The notes under the pieces are model-generated. The model ran no database searches, was not told the DNA's origin, and saw nothing but the letters and a program-made list of their open reading frames with translations. 64,000 bases of DNA from DASRAU01 sp035638075 (GTDB lineage: Bacteria > Acidobacteriota > Polarisedimenticolia > Gp22-AA2), in NCBI GenBank assembly GCA_035638075.1, contig DASRAU010000036.1, forward strand, positions 167,738-231,737, written 5' to 3'. A program made the position numbers and the translations under genes. Positions 31,844 to 41,544 of this stretch are shown here, piece by piece. Within the stretch, counting starts at the first letter, position 1. Each line of letters starts with the position of its first letter.

Positions 31844-32862
31844 AGCGGCACCGTCTCGCCGGGCGCGCCGGTGGCGCGGGCCCGCTCCAGGATGAGGTTG
31901 GCGGAAGCGACGTCCTGCACACCCAGACCGGTCAGGTCGCACAGCGTGATCTCCTCGTCGTTCGAGCGCCCGGGCTTCGTCCCCGCGACGATTTCCCCGA
32001 GCTCGGCATCGATGTCGTTCTCGCCGATCGCGCCGGCCGCGACGGCATGGTGGATCTCGCCGAGGCGCAGGCACTGCGGCCGGCTGTCGGCGACGAGGAG
32101 GTCGGCGCGCGCCACGAGCGCGGCCTCGACCTCCTGCTTGTCGGGTTGATCCGAGCCGACGGCGGTGATGTGCGTTCCCGGGGCGATCCAGGAGGCGCGC
32201 AGGATGGGCTCGCGGCTCGACGTCGTCGTCACGACGATCTGCGCTCCGTCCACCGCCTCTTCGACGCTGTCCGCCGGGTGCACGGCGATGCCGCGCATCG
32301 CCTCCTCGGTCTCCATCCGGGAGGCGATCGCCTTCGCCCGATCCGCGTGACGGCCCCAGACGCGGACTTCCTTGAGGTCTCGCACCAGCGCCAGGGAGCG
32401 CATCTGGTGGCGCGCCTGCGCCCCGGTGCCGAGGACCGCCGCGACCGAGGCGTCCCTGCGGCTCAGGTGCCGGGCGGCGACCGCCCCGGCGAGCCCGGTC
32501 CGGAGATCGGTGATGTAGCCGTTGTCGAGCAGGAGCGCCGCCGGCGCGCCGGTGCGCGCGTCGTAGGCCATCACCATCCCGCCGCTGACCGCGAGGCCGC
32601 GCTCGACGTTCTTCGGGAAGCTGCCGGCCACCTTCACCGCCCAGAACGGCGCGCCGTACAGGTGCCCCGCCTTGATGTGGATCTCGGCGTCCTCTTCGGG
32701 GACGTTGAGCTGGATGACCGCCGGCAGGTCCGCCTTGCCGGTCGAGTAGGCGGCGAACGCCTTCTCGATCGCCTCGAGCCCGGCGCGCGGGTCGAAGAGT
32801 GTGCGGATCGCCGTCTCCCTCAGGAGAAGGAGCATTCCGGGGGCGGGGCCGGCGGGATTCAC
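31840..32862 (-). CDS. Ornithine cyclodeaminase/mu-crystallin family protein
   Basis: A 340-residue NAD(P)-dependent enzyme. It has the family N-terminal domain with IKAGHLYGAPFWAVKVAGSFP, a Rossmann segment VLGTGAQARHQ, and the conserved ITAVGSDQPDKQE region. The family includes ornithine cyclodeaminase, alanine dehydrogenase and ketimine reductase, and the exact substrate cannot be told from sequence. It starts with GTG, overlapping the NDH-2 stop by four bases, and its stop overlaps the serine hydrolase start. A link between amino-acid turnover and the two neighbours is suggested only by coupling. Confidence 0.85.
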   Translation of the reverse strand: MNPAGPAPGMLLLLRETAIRTLFDPRAGLEAIEKAFAAYSTGKADLPAVIQLNVPEEDAEIHIKAGHLYGAPFWAVKVAGSFPKNVERGLAVSGGMVMAYDARTGAPAALLLDNGYITDLRTGLAGAVAARHLSRRDASVAAVLGTGAQARHQMRSLALVRDLKEVRVWGRHADRAKAIASRMETEEAMRGIAVHPADSVEEAVDGAQIVVTTTSSREPILRASWIAPGTHITAVGSDQPDKQEVEAALVARADLLVADSRPQCLRLGEIHHAVAAGAIGENDIDAELGEIVAGTKPGRSNDEEITLCDLTGLGVQDVASANLILERARATGAPGETVPL

Positions 32863-34148
32863 GCGGGGATTCTCTCATCACCCGGGCCTCCGGTGATGAG
32901 CCGTGCCGAACGGTTGCGGGTCGCGTAGTTCCAGGCCCACTGCACGAGCACCAGCAGCTTGCTCTCGAACTGCACCAGCCACGTGAGATGGATGAAGAGC
33001 CACACCAGCCAGGCCGGGTAGCCCCACACGTGCACGCGACGGACCAGCCCGACGGCCGACGCCCGCCCGATGGTCGCCAGGATGCCGCGGTCGTTGTAGT
33101 GGAAAGGAGGCAGGGTGCGACCGGCGAGGCGCGCCTCGACGACCCGCGCCGCGTGATGTCCCTCCTGGATCGCCACCTGCGCGACGCCCGGAAGCAACTG
33201 GCCGGCGGCATTCCGCACCACCGCGAGGTCGCCGATGACGAAGATTTCCGGGTGACCCGGAAGGGTGAGGTCGCCCTGCACCGGCACGCGCCCCGCCTTG
33301 TCGGTCGTGGTGCCGGTCGCCTCGGCGATGCGCCTTCCGAGGATCGACCCCGTGACCCCCGCCGACCAGAGCACCGTGCGCGCGACGATCCGCTCCTCGC
33401 GGCCGTCGCGCCGGACGGTCACGCCGTCCGGCCGCACGTCCACGACCAGGGCGGAGGTCATCACCTCGGCCCCCAGTCGCTGGAGCGAAAGCACCGCCTT
33501 CGCCGACAGGTCGGGCGGATAAGTCGGGAGAATCCGGTCGGCGCCCTCGACGACGAGGATGCGGGCCTGCGCCGGATCGATCGCCCGGAAGTTGCCGCGG
33601 AAGGTCCAGTGGGCGAGCTCGCCGATGGCCCCCGCCAGCTCCACCCCCGTCGGTCCGCCGCCGACGAGGACGAAGGACAGCCACGCGGCGCGGTCTTCGG
33701 GGGTCGCCGCCTTCTCCGCCTCCTCGAACGCCAGCAGGATGCGGCGGCGCATGGCGGTCGCGTCCTCGACCGTCTTCAGGCCGGGCGCGACCTTCTCCCA
33801 CTCGCCGTGGCCGAAATAGTGATGCACCGAGCCGGTGCCGAGGATGAGGCTGTCGTAGGGGACGGCGCCGCCGTCGGCGAGGAGCACGCGCCGCGCCGCG
33901 ACGTCGAAGCCGGTGACCTCGCCGAGCCGCACCTGCGTGTTCCGCTGCCGGCGCAGCACGGCGCGGTAGGGCGCGGCGATGTTGGCCGGCGACAGGCCTC
34001 CGGTCGCCACCTGGTACAGGAGCGGCTGGAAGAGATGGAAGTTGCGCCGGTCCACGAGCGTGACCTCGACCGGCGCGTGTCGCAGCGTGAGCGCGGCCTG
34101 CAGGCCGCCGAACCCGCCGCCGACGATCACCACCTTGTGAGAAGGCAT
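32859..34148 (-). CDS. ndh: Type II NADH:quinone dehydrogenase (NDH-2)
   Basis: A 429-residue flavoprotein with two Rossmann folds: GGGFGG near residues 9-14 for FAD, and VGGGPTGVELAG near residue 165 for NADH. The C-terminal end carries hydrophobic and aromatic stretches (WLVWLFIHLTWLVQF) that bind the membrane. It oxidises NADH with quinone and pumps no protons, feeding the quinol pool that ACIII uses. The start is ATG 34148; it diverges from the aminotransferase gene across about 50 bases. It is the first gene of a three-gene coupled operon. Confidence 0.92.
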   Translation of the reverse strand: MPSHKVVIVGGGFGGLQAALTLRHAPVEVTLVDRRNFHLFQPLLYQVATGGLSPANIAAPYRAVLRRQRNTQVRLGEVTGFDVAARRVLLADGGAVPYDSLILGTGSVHHYFGHGEWEKVAPGLKTVEDATAMRRRILLAFEEAEKAATPEDRAAWLSFVLVGGGPTGVELAGAIGELAHWTFRGNFRAIDPAQARILVVEGADRILPTYPPDLSAKAVLSLQRLGAEVMTSALVVDVRPDGVTVRRDGREERIVARTVLWSAGVTGSILGRRIAEATGTTTDKAGRVPVQGDLTLPGHPEIFVIGDLAVVRNAAGQLLPGVAQVAIQEGHHAARVVEARLAGRTLPPFHYNDRGILATIGRASAVGLVRRVHVWGYPAWLVWLFIHLTWLVQFESKLLVLVQWAWNYATRNRSARLITGGPGDERIPA

Positions 34149-34199
34149 CAGGGCGTTCCTGCCCCGATGGTACACTCGCCGTCCCCGGGAGACAGCCCC

Positions 34200-35396
34200 A
34201 TGCGCATCGAAACGTTCAGGATGGAACGCATGCAGTCGACGTACGAGAACCTCGTCGAGTGCAACCTGTCGGAAAGCGGCGTCGAGCCGATGCGCGCGGA
34301 GGATCTGCTCAAGGACGAGTCCGAGCGGCGGGGGCTGCTGCAGCAGAAGCTCGGCTACAGCCAGTCGAACGGCACCGAGGAGCTGCGCGAGCAGATCGCC
34401 ACCTTCTACCCGGGCGCGAAGAAGGAGAACATCCAGGTCACCAACGGCGGCTCGGAGGCGAATTACATCTCCTTCTGGTCGCTGCTCGAGCCTGGCGACC
34501 GCGCGGCGGTGATGCTGCCGAACTACCTCCAGACCTGGGGGCTGGCGCGCGGCTACGCCAAGGCCGATCCCTTCCGGATGATCGAGCGACCGGACGGCCG
34601 CGGCGGCCGGCGCTGGGGGCTCGACATCAAGGGCCTGCGGAAGGCCGTGACGAAGCGCACCAGGGTCGTCCTGGTCACCAACCCCAACAACCCGACCGGC
34701 GGCGTCCTGGACGAGGAGGAGATGGAGGCGATCGTCGCTGCGGCGCGCGCGGCGCGCGCCTGGCTCGTGGTGGACGAGATCTACCGCGGCGCCGAGCTGT
34801 CGGGGCCGACCACGCCCACCTTCTGGGGCCGCTACGAGCGCACCCTCATCACTTCGGGACTGTCGAAGGCGTTCGGGCTGCCGGGGCTGCGCATCGGCTG
34901 GGTCGTCGGGCCGCCCGCGCAGGTCGCGAAGCTGTGGGCGTACCACGACTACACGACCATCGCCCCGGGGATGCTGTCGGATCTCCTGGCGCGGCGCGCC
35001 ATGACGCCTTCGGTGCGGGAGCAGATCTTCACCCGCACGCGCGGCTACGTGCGCCGCTACTGGCCGATCGTCGAGGCGTTCGTGCGCGAGCGGTCGGACT
35101 TCCTGTCGGTCATACCACCTCGTGCTGGTGCGATCGCGCTCATCAAGTACGACCTGCCGATCGCCTCGATCCCGCTCGTCGAGCGGCTGCGCGTCGAGAA
35201 GTCGACGCTCGTCGTGGCGGGCGACCAGACCGGGATCCCGAAACACCTGCGCATCGGCTTCGGCTACGGCGCCGACCCGGCGATCCTGCACGACGGCCTC
35301 GGCCGCATCGACGCGATGATGCAGTCGCTGCGAACCGGCGCGCGCCGCAAGGTCACGGCTCCCGGGCGGGCGCAGCCCGCCCGCCGCGCCGGCTAG
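34200..35396 (+). CDS. PLP-dependent class I/II aminotransferase
   Basis: A 398-residue fold-type I enzyme. It has NPNNPTGG for cofactor binding, VVDEIYRG, and the Schiff-base Lys223 in TSGLSKAFGLPGLRIGW. The substrate is not determined; the sequence resembles aspartate/alanine aminotransferase-like and capreomycidine-synthase-like enzymes. The start ATG at 34200 gives a normal N-terminus (RIETFRMERMQSTYEN). Its stop codon lies in a CTAG tetramer shared with the convergent gene. Confidence 0.88.
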   Translation: MRIETFRMERMQSTYENLVECNLSESGVEPMRAEDLLKDESERRGLLQQKLGYSQSNGTEELREQIATFYPGAKKENIQVTNGGSEANYISFWSLLEPGDRAAVMLPNYLQTWGLARGYAKADPFRMIERPDGRGGRRWGLDIKGLRKAVTKRTRVVLVTNPNNPTGGVLDEEEMEAIVAAARAARAWLVVDEIYRGAELSGPTTPTFWGRYERTLITSGLSKAFGLPGLRIGWVVGPPAQVAKLWAYHDYTTIAPGMLSDLLARRAMTPSVREQIFTRTRGYVRRYWPIVEAFVRERSDFLSVIPPRAGAIALIKYDLPIASIPLVERLRVEKSTLVVAGDQTGIPKHLRIGFGYGADPAILHDGLGRIDAMMQSLRTGARRKVTAPGRAQPARRAG

Positions 35397-36838
35397 GCGC
35401 TGAGCAGCTCGCGGGCGGCGGCCAGCGCCCCCTCGAGGTCGGTGACCCGGCCGTCGAGCTGCATCTCGTAAATCGCGCGGGTGATGCGGCCGATCTCCGG
35501 ACCCGGCCGCAACCCGATCTCCAGCAGGTGGCGGCCCATGAGGATCGGCTGCGGCGGCTTCTCCTCGACGCCGAGGGCGCGCACCTTCTCGATGAACCAC
35601 TCCTGCGCGTCGGTCGCGAACACGCCCGGGCTGCGGCCGAGGCAGTCCGCGCGCGAGACCCGGTAGAGCAGCTCTGGCTCGAGCTTGCGCGCCAGGCGGC
35701 GGAAGGCGCCGTCGCCGACGTTGTCGCGGTTCTTGTAGAGGTGGCTCGGCGACAGGTGCATTCCGACCAGCGCCAGCACCTGCGCGCGCACGTCGTACCC
35801 GTCGAGCGTGTGGACCTTGAGCCGGTCGAGGAGCGCTTCCGTCGGCGGCTGCCCGGCCTCCTCGTGCTCGAACGAGCGGATGCGCCCGTCCACGAACGCG
35901 GTCGTCGCGGGCTTGCCGAGGTCGTGGCAGAGCACCGCCAGCATCACCGTCGCCTGCTTCGCATAGGGCAGGTCGCGCGCCTCGCGGCGGGCGATGTCGA
36001 GGGCGAGGAGCGTGTGCACCCAGACATCGCCCTCCGGGTGCCACTCCTTTTCCTGCTGGCAGCCGACGCAGGCGTGGAGCTCCGGGAAGAGCTTCTCGAT
36101 GACGCCGAGCTTCAGTCCCCAGTCGAAGCCGATCGACGGACGCTCCGCCTTCATGAGCAGCTTCTCGATCTCGCCCCAGACCCGCTCGCCCGGCAGATCG
36201 TCGAGCGGCAGCGACCGGCACAGCGCCACGGTGGCGTCGTCGAGGGCGAAGCCGAGCCGGGCGGCGAACTGCATGCCGCGCAGCACGCGCAACGAGTCCT
36301 CGGCGAAGGTGTCCGGGTCGACGGCGCGCAGCACGCCTTTGCGCAGGTCTTCGAGCCCGCCCCAGGGGTCGAGCACCTCACCCGTGAGCGGATCGAGCAG
36401 CAGCGCGTTGACGGTGAAGTCGCGCCGCCGCGAGGCCTCTTCGATGGAGAGCTGCGGGTCGCCCTCGACGGCGAAGCCGCGGTGGCCGCGGCCGGTCCGC
36501 TGGTCGCGCCGCGGCAGGCTGACGTCGATGTCGAGGCCGTCCGGGCCGGCGGCCGCGCCGCGCGGTGTGACCTTGTAGACCGCGAACGACTCGCCGACGA
36601 GATTCACGCTTCCGTACTTGCGCAGGAGCGCCGCCAGCCGGTCGGGGGGCAGGCCGTAGATTTCAAGATCGAATTCGCGCTCCTCCGGCAGCCCGTCGCG
36701 GCCTGCTTCGATCCGGCGGACCAGGTCGCGGACGAAGCCGCCGACGAGGTAAGCGTGCCCTCCGGCCGCCGCAGCGCCCGAGGCAATCCCTTTCACGGGC
36801 TCCGGGAGACCGGCCAGCCGCTCCTTCGAAATCACCAT
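35393..36838 (-). CDS. tRNA nucleotidyltransferase/poly(A) polymerase-like protein with HD domain
   Basis: A 481-residue protein of the class II CCA-adding/poly(A) polymerase superfamily. The nucleotidyltransferase head has LVGGFVRDL and the metal-binding EFDLEIYG; RRDFTVNALLLD follows; an RNA-binding helical region comes next, and an HD phosphohydrolase domain has VLCHDLGKP. It may add or repair CCA on tRNA or act on cyclic phosphates. The start is ATG 36838; a longer in-frame extension upstream lacks family features. Its stop overlaps the aminotransferase stop. Confidence 0.88.
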   Translation of the reverse strand: MVISKERLAGLPEPVKGIASGAAAAGGHAYLVGGFVRDLVRRIEAGRDGLPEEREFDLEIYGLPPDRLAALLRKYGSVNLVGESFAVYKVTPRGAAAGPDGLDIDVSLPRRDQRTGRGHRGFAVEGDPQLSIEEASRRRDFTVNALLLDPLTGEVLDPWGGLEDLRKGVLRAVDPDTFAEDSLRVLRGMQFAARLGFALDDATVALCRSLPLDDLPGERVWGEIEKLLMKAERPSIGFDWGLKLGVIEKLFPELHACVGCQQEKEWHPEGDVWVHTLLALDIARREARDLPYAKQATVMLAVLCHDLGKPATTAFVDGRIRSFEHEEAGQPPTEALLDRLKVHTLDGYDVRAQVLALVGMHLSPSHLYKNRDNVGDGAFRRLARKLEPELLYRVSRADCLGRSPGVFATDAQEWFIEKVRALGVEEKPPQPILMGRHLLEIGLRPGPEIGRITRAIYEMQLDGRVTDLEGALAAARELLSA

Positions 36839-37014
36839 CGAGTCTTTCCCCACGGGCGGAGTATAGCGGCCGGCGATCCCACCGAAACCGTGACGCGAAT
36901 CCCCGCAAAGCCGCTCCTGGAGCGCTTGCGAAGGGAGGCCCCGGTGCCTAGGTTTGTTGGGATTCCATGAGCGCCCAAAGTGTGCTTCCGACAAGGGTTT
37001 GACGGGAGTCGACG

Positions 37015-39018
37015 GTGACCCGGCGCACGTTCCTGGCGCGCTGCTCCACCTCCACCCTGATGGGGCTGGCCTTCACCATCCCGGCCGCCCTCATCGCGGG
37101 GCTGCTGCTCCTCTATCACTACGACATGGCGCAGCGGTACCTGTCGGAGGAGGGGGCGCGCTACGGCCAGGTGCTGGCCGACCCGATCCTCGGCGCATCG
37201 CGGCGCTACCTGCGCGAAGGGTCGATCCCCGCCATCCAGCAGATGATGGAGGACGCCGGGCGCAACGCGACCATCGGCGACATCGCCCTGTTCGACAACG
37301 ACGGCCGCGTCGTCGCCAGCAACCACCCCGACTGGCAGGGGCGCGTGCGCGCCGAGCTGAACATTCCCGGCTACGAGCGGGACGCCGACGAGGCGCGCCG
37401 TACCGGCCTCATGCAGCACCGCCCGGTCGATCGCGGCGCGCATCTCGTCCTTCTCGCGGCGATCGCGCAGGCCCCGGACGCCGGCATCCTCTACATGAAG
37501 ATCGACCAGCAGCAGCGCCTGCGGGAGATCTCGTCCGGCATCCTGAAGCGCGGGCTTGCGTCCGCCTTCGGCATCGTGGCGGTGAGCCTGCTGCTCTTCG
37601 TCTGGGTGGGGGCGATCCTGGCGCGGCCGATGCTCGAGATCGCGGCCTTCGCGCGGGCGCTGGCATCCGGCGAGGCGGGCACGCCGCCGCGATCGCGCGG
37701 GCCGCTCGAGGTCGAGACGCTGCGCGAGGACATCCTCGCGCTGGCCGAGAACCTCGACACCAAGGAGCGCGCCCTCGACGCGTCGCACCGCCTGGTGCGC
37801 GAAGCGGAGCGGATGGAAAGCGTCGCCAGCCTCGCGGGCGCTCTGGCGCACGACTTCAACAACCTCCTGACGGGAATCCTCGGCTACTCGCGGCTGCTCC
37901 TCGATCGCATCGGGCCGGGGGATCCGATCCGCCGGCAGCTCGCCGCCATCGAGGCCTCGGCCAGCCGCGCCGCCGATCTGACGGCGCGCCTCCTGACCTT
38001 CAGCCGCCGGGGCGCCAGCCGCCCGATGCCGGCCGATTTCTCCGAGTCGCTCGCGCCCGCGATCCTGGCGCTGCGGGACGGGCTGCCGGGGGGAATCCAC
38101 CTCCAGGTCGAGCGCGACCCGGAGCTGTGGACCGTCGCGATCGACGTCGAGCAGATGAGGCGCGTCCTCGCCGCCCTCGGCAGCAACGCCCTCGAGGCGA
38201 TGGGGTGGGGCGGCACCCTCACCGTCGTCCTGGCGAATCGCACGCTCACCGAGGGGGACTGCCGCGGCCGGCTCGACGCGCGCCCCGGGCGCTTCGTCGT
38301 CCTGGGCGTCGCCGACACCGGCACCGGCATCGACAAGGAGATCCGCCGGCGCCTGTTCGAGCCGTTCGTCACCACGAAGAAGGGGAAGGGATCCGCGGGC
38401 TTCGGCCTCGCCACGGCCTACGGCCTGGTGAAGGGACACGAAGGCTGGATCGAAGTGGAGAGCGAGATCGGCCGTGGGACCACGTTCACCGTCTACCTGC
38501 CGGCGTGCCCGCCCGGCACCACGGTGCCGGTCCCGGGCGAAGCCGACGCCGTGCTCACGGAAGCGGCTGCGTCGAGCGGGCCGACGCCGCTCGCGTCCGC
38601 GGCGGAGGCGGGTGAGGCGGCCGAGCCCCCCGCCGGCCCGACCATCCTGGCGGTGGACGACGAATCGACCGTCCTCGCCCTGGCGCGCGACGTCCTCGAG
38701 ATGCACGGCTACAAGGTCCTCACGGCGCGCAACGGAGAAGAGGCGCTCCGGGTCTACCGCGAGCACCGCGACGCGGTCTCCCTCGTCCTCCTCGACCTGA
38801 CCATGCCGGTCATGGGCGGCGTCGAGTGCTTTCGGAGGATGAAGGAGATGGACGCGTCGGTGCGCGTCGTCATCAGCAGCGGCTTCTCCTCCGAGAGCAC
38901 CGCGGCGGAGGTGCTGAAGGAGGGGGCGCTCGACTATCTGCAGAAGCCCTACGACATCGAGCACCTCGCCCGCATCGTCGCGAAGGCCCTGGCGCGCCCG
39001 CTGGCCGCGACGGCCTGA
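37015..39018 (+). CDS. Membrane hybrid histidine kinase with C-terminal receiver
   Basis: A 667-residue sensor kinase: helix 1 (about residues 13-37), a periplasmic sensor region (about 38-180), helix 2 (about 184-206), a HAMP-like linker, a phosphoacceptor helix with His279 (ALAHDFNNLLTGI), an ATPase domain (VADTGTGID, GFGLATAYG), and after a Pro/Ala-rich linker a receiver domain with Asp594 (LLDLTMPVMGG). It starts with GTG. The HDFNN box is the type common in hybrid kinases with internal receivers. The signal is unknown, and no separate regulator is adjacent. Confidence 0.9.
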   Translation: MTRRTFLARCSTSTLMGLAFTIPAALIAGLLLLYHYDMAQRYLSEEGARYGQVLADPILGASRRYLREGSIPAIQQMMEDAGRNATIGDIALFDNDGRVVASNHPDWQGRVRAELNIPGYERDADEARRTGLMQHRPVDRGAHLVLLAAIAQAPDAGILYMKIDQQQRLREISSGILKRGLASAFGIVAVSLLLFVWVGAILARPMLEIAAFARALASGEAGTPPRSRGPLEVETLREDILALAENLDTKERALDASHRLVREAERMESVASLAGALAHDFNNLLTGILGYSRLLLDRIGPGDPIRRQLAAIEASASRAADLTARLLTFSRRGASRPMPADFSESLAPAILALRDGLPGGIHLQVERDPELWTVAIDVEQMRRVLAALGSNALEAMGWGGTLTVVLANRTLTEGDCRGRLDARPGRFVVLGVADTGTGIDKEIRRRLFEPFVTTKKGKGSAGFGLATAYGLVKGHEGWIEVESEIGRGTTFTVYLPACPPGTTVPVPGEADAVLTEAAASSGPTPLASAAEAGEAAEPPAGPTILAVDDESTVLALARDVLEMHGYKVLTARNGEEALRVYREHRDAVSLVLLDLTMPVMGGVECFRRMKEMDASVRVVISSGFSSESTAAEVLKEGALDYLQKPYDIEHLARIVAKALARPLAATA

Positions 39019-39135
39019 AAAGGGGCCCACGGGACGGCAGTGGCCTGCTGAAAAGCGCGCCCGGCGGGCGCAACGGGGCAACGAGCCGTTCTTCATGTAG
39101 AATCCAGACCCTGTCTCGAGCGTGGAGGTTCGACG

Positions 39136-39516
39136 ATGAAGAAGCTTGCAGCGGCGTTCGTGGTCCTGTCCCTGGCGGCCCTCCCGGCCGCGATCGCGTG
39201 CGACAAGGAGCACGGCACGGCGACCCAGTCCGCCGAGTTCGGCAAGGGGCCGGTGAAGGACGTGGTCCTGACCGGGTACCTGACGGATTCCAACTGCGGC
39301 AAGGCCAACGCCCATGAGGGCGGGGCCGACTGCGCCAAGAAGTGCATCAAGGCCGGCGCGAAGGTGCAGCTCGTCGCCGACTCGAAGACCTACACCCTGG
39401 AGAAGGTGGACAAGGTCGAGCAGCACCTCGGGCACGAGGTCAAGGTGACCGGCCAGCTCGACGAGACGGCCGGGATCATCCGCGTCGCCTCCATCGAGGC
39501 GGTGGCCAAGGGATAA
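39136..39516 (+). CDS. Small secreted protein with four conserved cysteines
   Basis: A 126-residue protein with a signal peptide or weak lipobox ending near Cys22 and a compact domain that reads TGYLTDSNCGKANA, then DCAKKCIKAGAKV. The Cys pattern (SNCG, DCxxxC) and strand order match a small secreted family common in Acidobacteria and often annotated as a DUF; function unknown. GGAGG lies seven bases before the ATG, and a TAGAAT box is at 39098-39103. A strong terminator follows. Confidence 0.75.
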   Translation: MKKLAAAFVVLSLAALPAAIACDKEHGTATQSAEFGKGPVKDVVLTGYLTDSNCGKANAHEGGADCAKKCIKAGAKVQLVADSKTYTLEKVDKVEQHLGHEVKVTGQLDETAGIIRVASIEAVAKG

Positions 39517-39562
39517 CGTCACACGCCCTCCGGCTCGCGCCGGAGGCGAATTGAATTGAAGC

Positions 39563-39595
39563 GAAGGGCCGCGGCAACGCGGCCCTTCGTGTTTT
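39563..39595 (+). terminator. Rho-independent terminator
   Basis: An 11-bp perfect stem (GAAGGGCCGCG paired with CGCGGCCCTTC) with a GCAA tetraloop, followed by GTGTTTT. It is the clearest terminator in the window and closes the transcript of the small secreted protein. Confidence 0.9.
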
Positions 39596-39840
39596 CAGGG
39601 GCGTTGCAACGGATGGGCGGATGGGCGGCCGAGAGCTCGGCCTCGGCTCCTCGCGTCCCGCCATCATAGAAACTATGTTCGGGGCGCCACGAGGGGGCGA
39701 CGGACGCGCATAGCCCTGATGACGAAGAGCCGCGGGACTCTGGAGTGGGTCTCTCCAGGGGTCCAACGGGTCGGAGACAAATCGTTGACCTGTCACCGCT
39801 TCGAAGCGAAATCCGTCCGCGATGAGTCTTTCGGGCCGGC

Positions 39841-39856
39841 TGGTCCGCGGCTTGCT
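39841..39856 (+). promoter_or_regulatory. Sigma54-like promoter upstream of the kinase/NtrC/cytochrome operon
   Basis: The sequence TGGTCCGCGGCTTGCT matches the -24/-12 pattern: TGG, then GG and GC separated by exactly ten bases, and TTGCT at the -12 end. The operon it precedes encodes a sigma54-dependent activator, so self-activation is plausible. A chance match in GC-rich DNA cannot be excluded. Confidence 0.45.
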
Positions 39857-39891
39857 GTGGCGGGGGTGGCCGGAAGGGTGCAAGTGGAGCC

Positions 39892-41544
39892 GTGCGTTAT
39901 AGTTCGGACGTGAACGAGACGCGCTGGCGGGGGATCGCGTGGTTCACGGTCCTGTCGATCGCGGCGGTGGTCGCGATCAACATCGCCGGCATCTGGAGCC
40001 TGGCGGTGGCGCGTCGGGGCCTCCAGGAAGACGCCGGCCGGCTGTTGAACCTGGAAACAGGCGAACGGGCGCGGGGTCTCGAAGCGACCCTGGCCCGGAC
40101 CCGGGGGGAGCTGGCGTTCATGGCCGGCTCTCCCGTCCTGTTCGATCTGGAATCGGCGCTCGGCTCGCGCGACCCGAGCCTGGCGCGCTGGCGGCGACTG
40201 GAGGCGGAAGGTGCGGTCCTCTTGTTCCTGAGGGCCCATCCCGAAGTGATGCGGGCGGAAGTGCAGGGAAGCGGAGGGCGGCCCCTCCTCGAAGCGGCGC
40301 GCCGCGGCGGCGTCCCGGTCCTGTGGATGACGGCCGGTGACGCGACCAGCCCAAAGGCCAGGCGCGCCATCGATCCGATCGAGCGGCCGGTCGAGGGCCG
40401 CTTCGCGCCGCGGCTCGGCACGCGCTCGGTGCAGGGCGCGGTGACGGTCGAAGCGACCATCGACGCCAAGCGGCTCCTCCCGTCGGAGGGGGCGACGCGG
40501 TCGCGCTTCTGCCGGCTGACCGACGGCGCCGGGAACCTGCTGGCTGGCGACGAAGCCTCGAGCCCGAGCCCGACGGCGCAGGCGACCGTCGACGCCGAAG
40601 GCTGGTCGGCGACGTCGCCGTGGCGGCTCGAATGCAGGGAGTCCGGGCCCGGCGCGGCCCTGGCGCTTCTCGATCCGCTCGCGTCGCGCTACCGCAAGAC
40701 GCTCGTCCTGAACCTGGCGGCGATGTCGATCGCCGTGGTGCTCGGAGGCTTCGCCATCCACCAGGCGCGGCGCCGCCGCGACATGGAAGCGCAGGCGCAC
40801 GAAGAGGCGCGCGTGCGCGAGCTCGAGCGCAAGCTGTTCCACGCCGAACGCCTCGGGACGGTCGGGCGGCTCGCCGCCGGCATGGCGCACGAGATCAACA
40901 ACCCGTTGGAAGGGATGGCGAACTACCTGGCGCTCGCCAAATCCGAGCTCGAGCGCGGCGACGTGGCGGGCGCCCGGCGCCGTCTCGACGGCGTGCAGGA
41001 AGGTCTGCACCGGATCAGCTCCGTCGTCGGCCAGGTGCTGGCGCATTCCGACCCGGCGCGGGCGCCCCTGGCTCCCGTCGATCTCGGCGCCACGGCGCGC
41101 CAGGCGGCCGAGTTCGTGCGGTCGCGGCGGGAATTCGCGCGGGTCCGTTTCGACTTCGACCTGCCGGAAGGGCTGCCCCGGGTCGCCGGGCGGCAGGCGC
41201 TCCTGGGCCAGGTGTTCCTCAACCTCGTCCTCAACGCCTGCGAGGCGCAGCCGGACGGAGGAGAGGTCGTGGTGACCGGGCGCGCCGCCGGGTCCGCCGT
41301 CGAGGTCGAGGTCGCCGACCGTGGCCCGGGGATCGGCGGCGACGATGCGGTGAAAGTCTTCGAGCCGTTCTACTCGACCAAGGGATCGACCGGGCTCGGG
41401 CTTTCGACGTGCTACGCCATCGTCGAGCAGCACGGCGGCACGATCGAGATGGAGCCGCGCCGGGGCGGCGGGACGGTCTTCAAGGTCCGCATCCCGGCCG
41501 CGGGGAGTTCCCCGGTGGCGGCGGCGGGAGGGGCGCGTGGCTGA
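39892..41544 (+). CDS. Membrane sensor histidine kinase (NtrB/PAS-less type)
   Basis: A 550-residue kinase from GTG 39892 (GTG 39910 is an alternative). Helix 1 (about residues 12-36) and helix 2 (about 268-290) bound a periplasmic sensor region. The phosphoacceptor is His333 in GMAHEINNPLEGM, followed by an ATPase domain with VFLNLVLNACEAQ, VADRGPGIGG and STGLGLSTCYAIV. It overlaps the NtrC-type regulator by eight bases and surely partners with it. The signal is unknown; the downstream multiheme cytochrome suggests a redox or electron-acceptor cue. Confidence 0.9.
   Translation: MRYSSDVNETRWRGIAWFTVLSIAAVVAINIAGIWSLAVARRGLQEDAGRLLNLETGERARGLEATLARTRGELAFMAGSPVLFDLESALGSRDPSLARWRRLEAEGAVLLFLRAHPEVMRAEVQGSGGRPLLEAARRGGVPVLWMTAGDATSPKARRAIDPIERPVEGRFAPRLGTRSVQGAVTVEATIDAKRLLPSEGATRSRFCRLTDGAGNLLAGDEASSPSPTAQATVDAEGWSATSPWRLECRESGPGAALALLDPLASRYRKTLVLNLAAMSIAVVLGGFAIHQARRRRDMEAQAHEEARVRELERKLFHAERLGTVGRLAAGMAHEINNPLEGMANYLALAKSELERGDVAGARRRLDGVQEGLHRISSVVGQVLAHSDPARAPLAPVDLGATARQAAEFVRSRREFARVRFDFDLPEGLPRVAGRQALLGQVFLNLVLNACEAQPDGGEVVVTGRAAGSAVEVEVADRGPGIGGDDAVKVFEPFYSTKGSTGLGLSTCYAIVEQHGGTIEMEPRRGGGTVFKVRIPAAGSSPVAAAGGARG

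Larger units (their letters stand above)
39517..39891. other. Noncoding region of 375 bases
   Basis: Between the small secreted-protein gene and the histidine kinase gene. It holds a first inverted repeat just after the stop (CTCCGG/CCGGAG, about 39528-39545), the strong terminator at 39563-39595, and a sigma54-like promoter near the right end. I see no coding frame, tRNA or repeat in the middle part. Confidence 0.7.

Noticed and set aside
39596..39840. tRNA or small RNA in the longest gap
   Set aside because: No cloverleaf, conserved T-loop or strong paired structure was found beyond the terminator at its left end.
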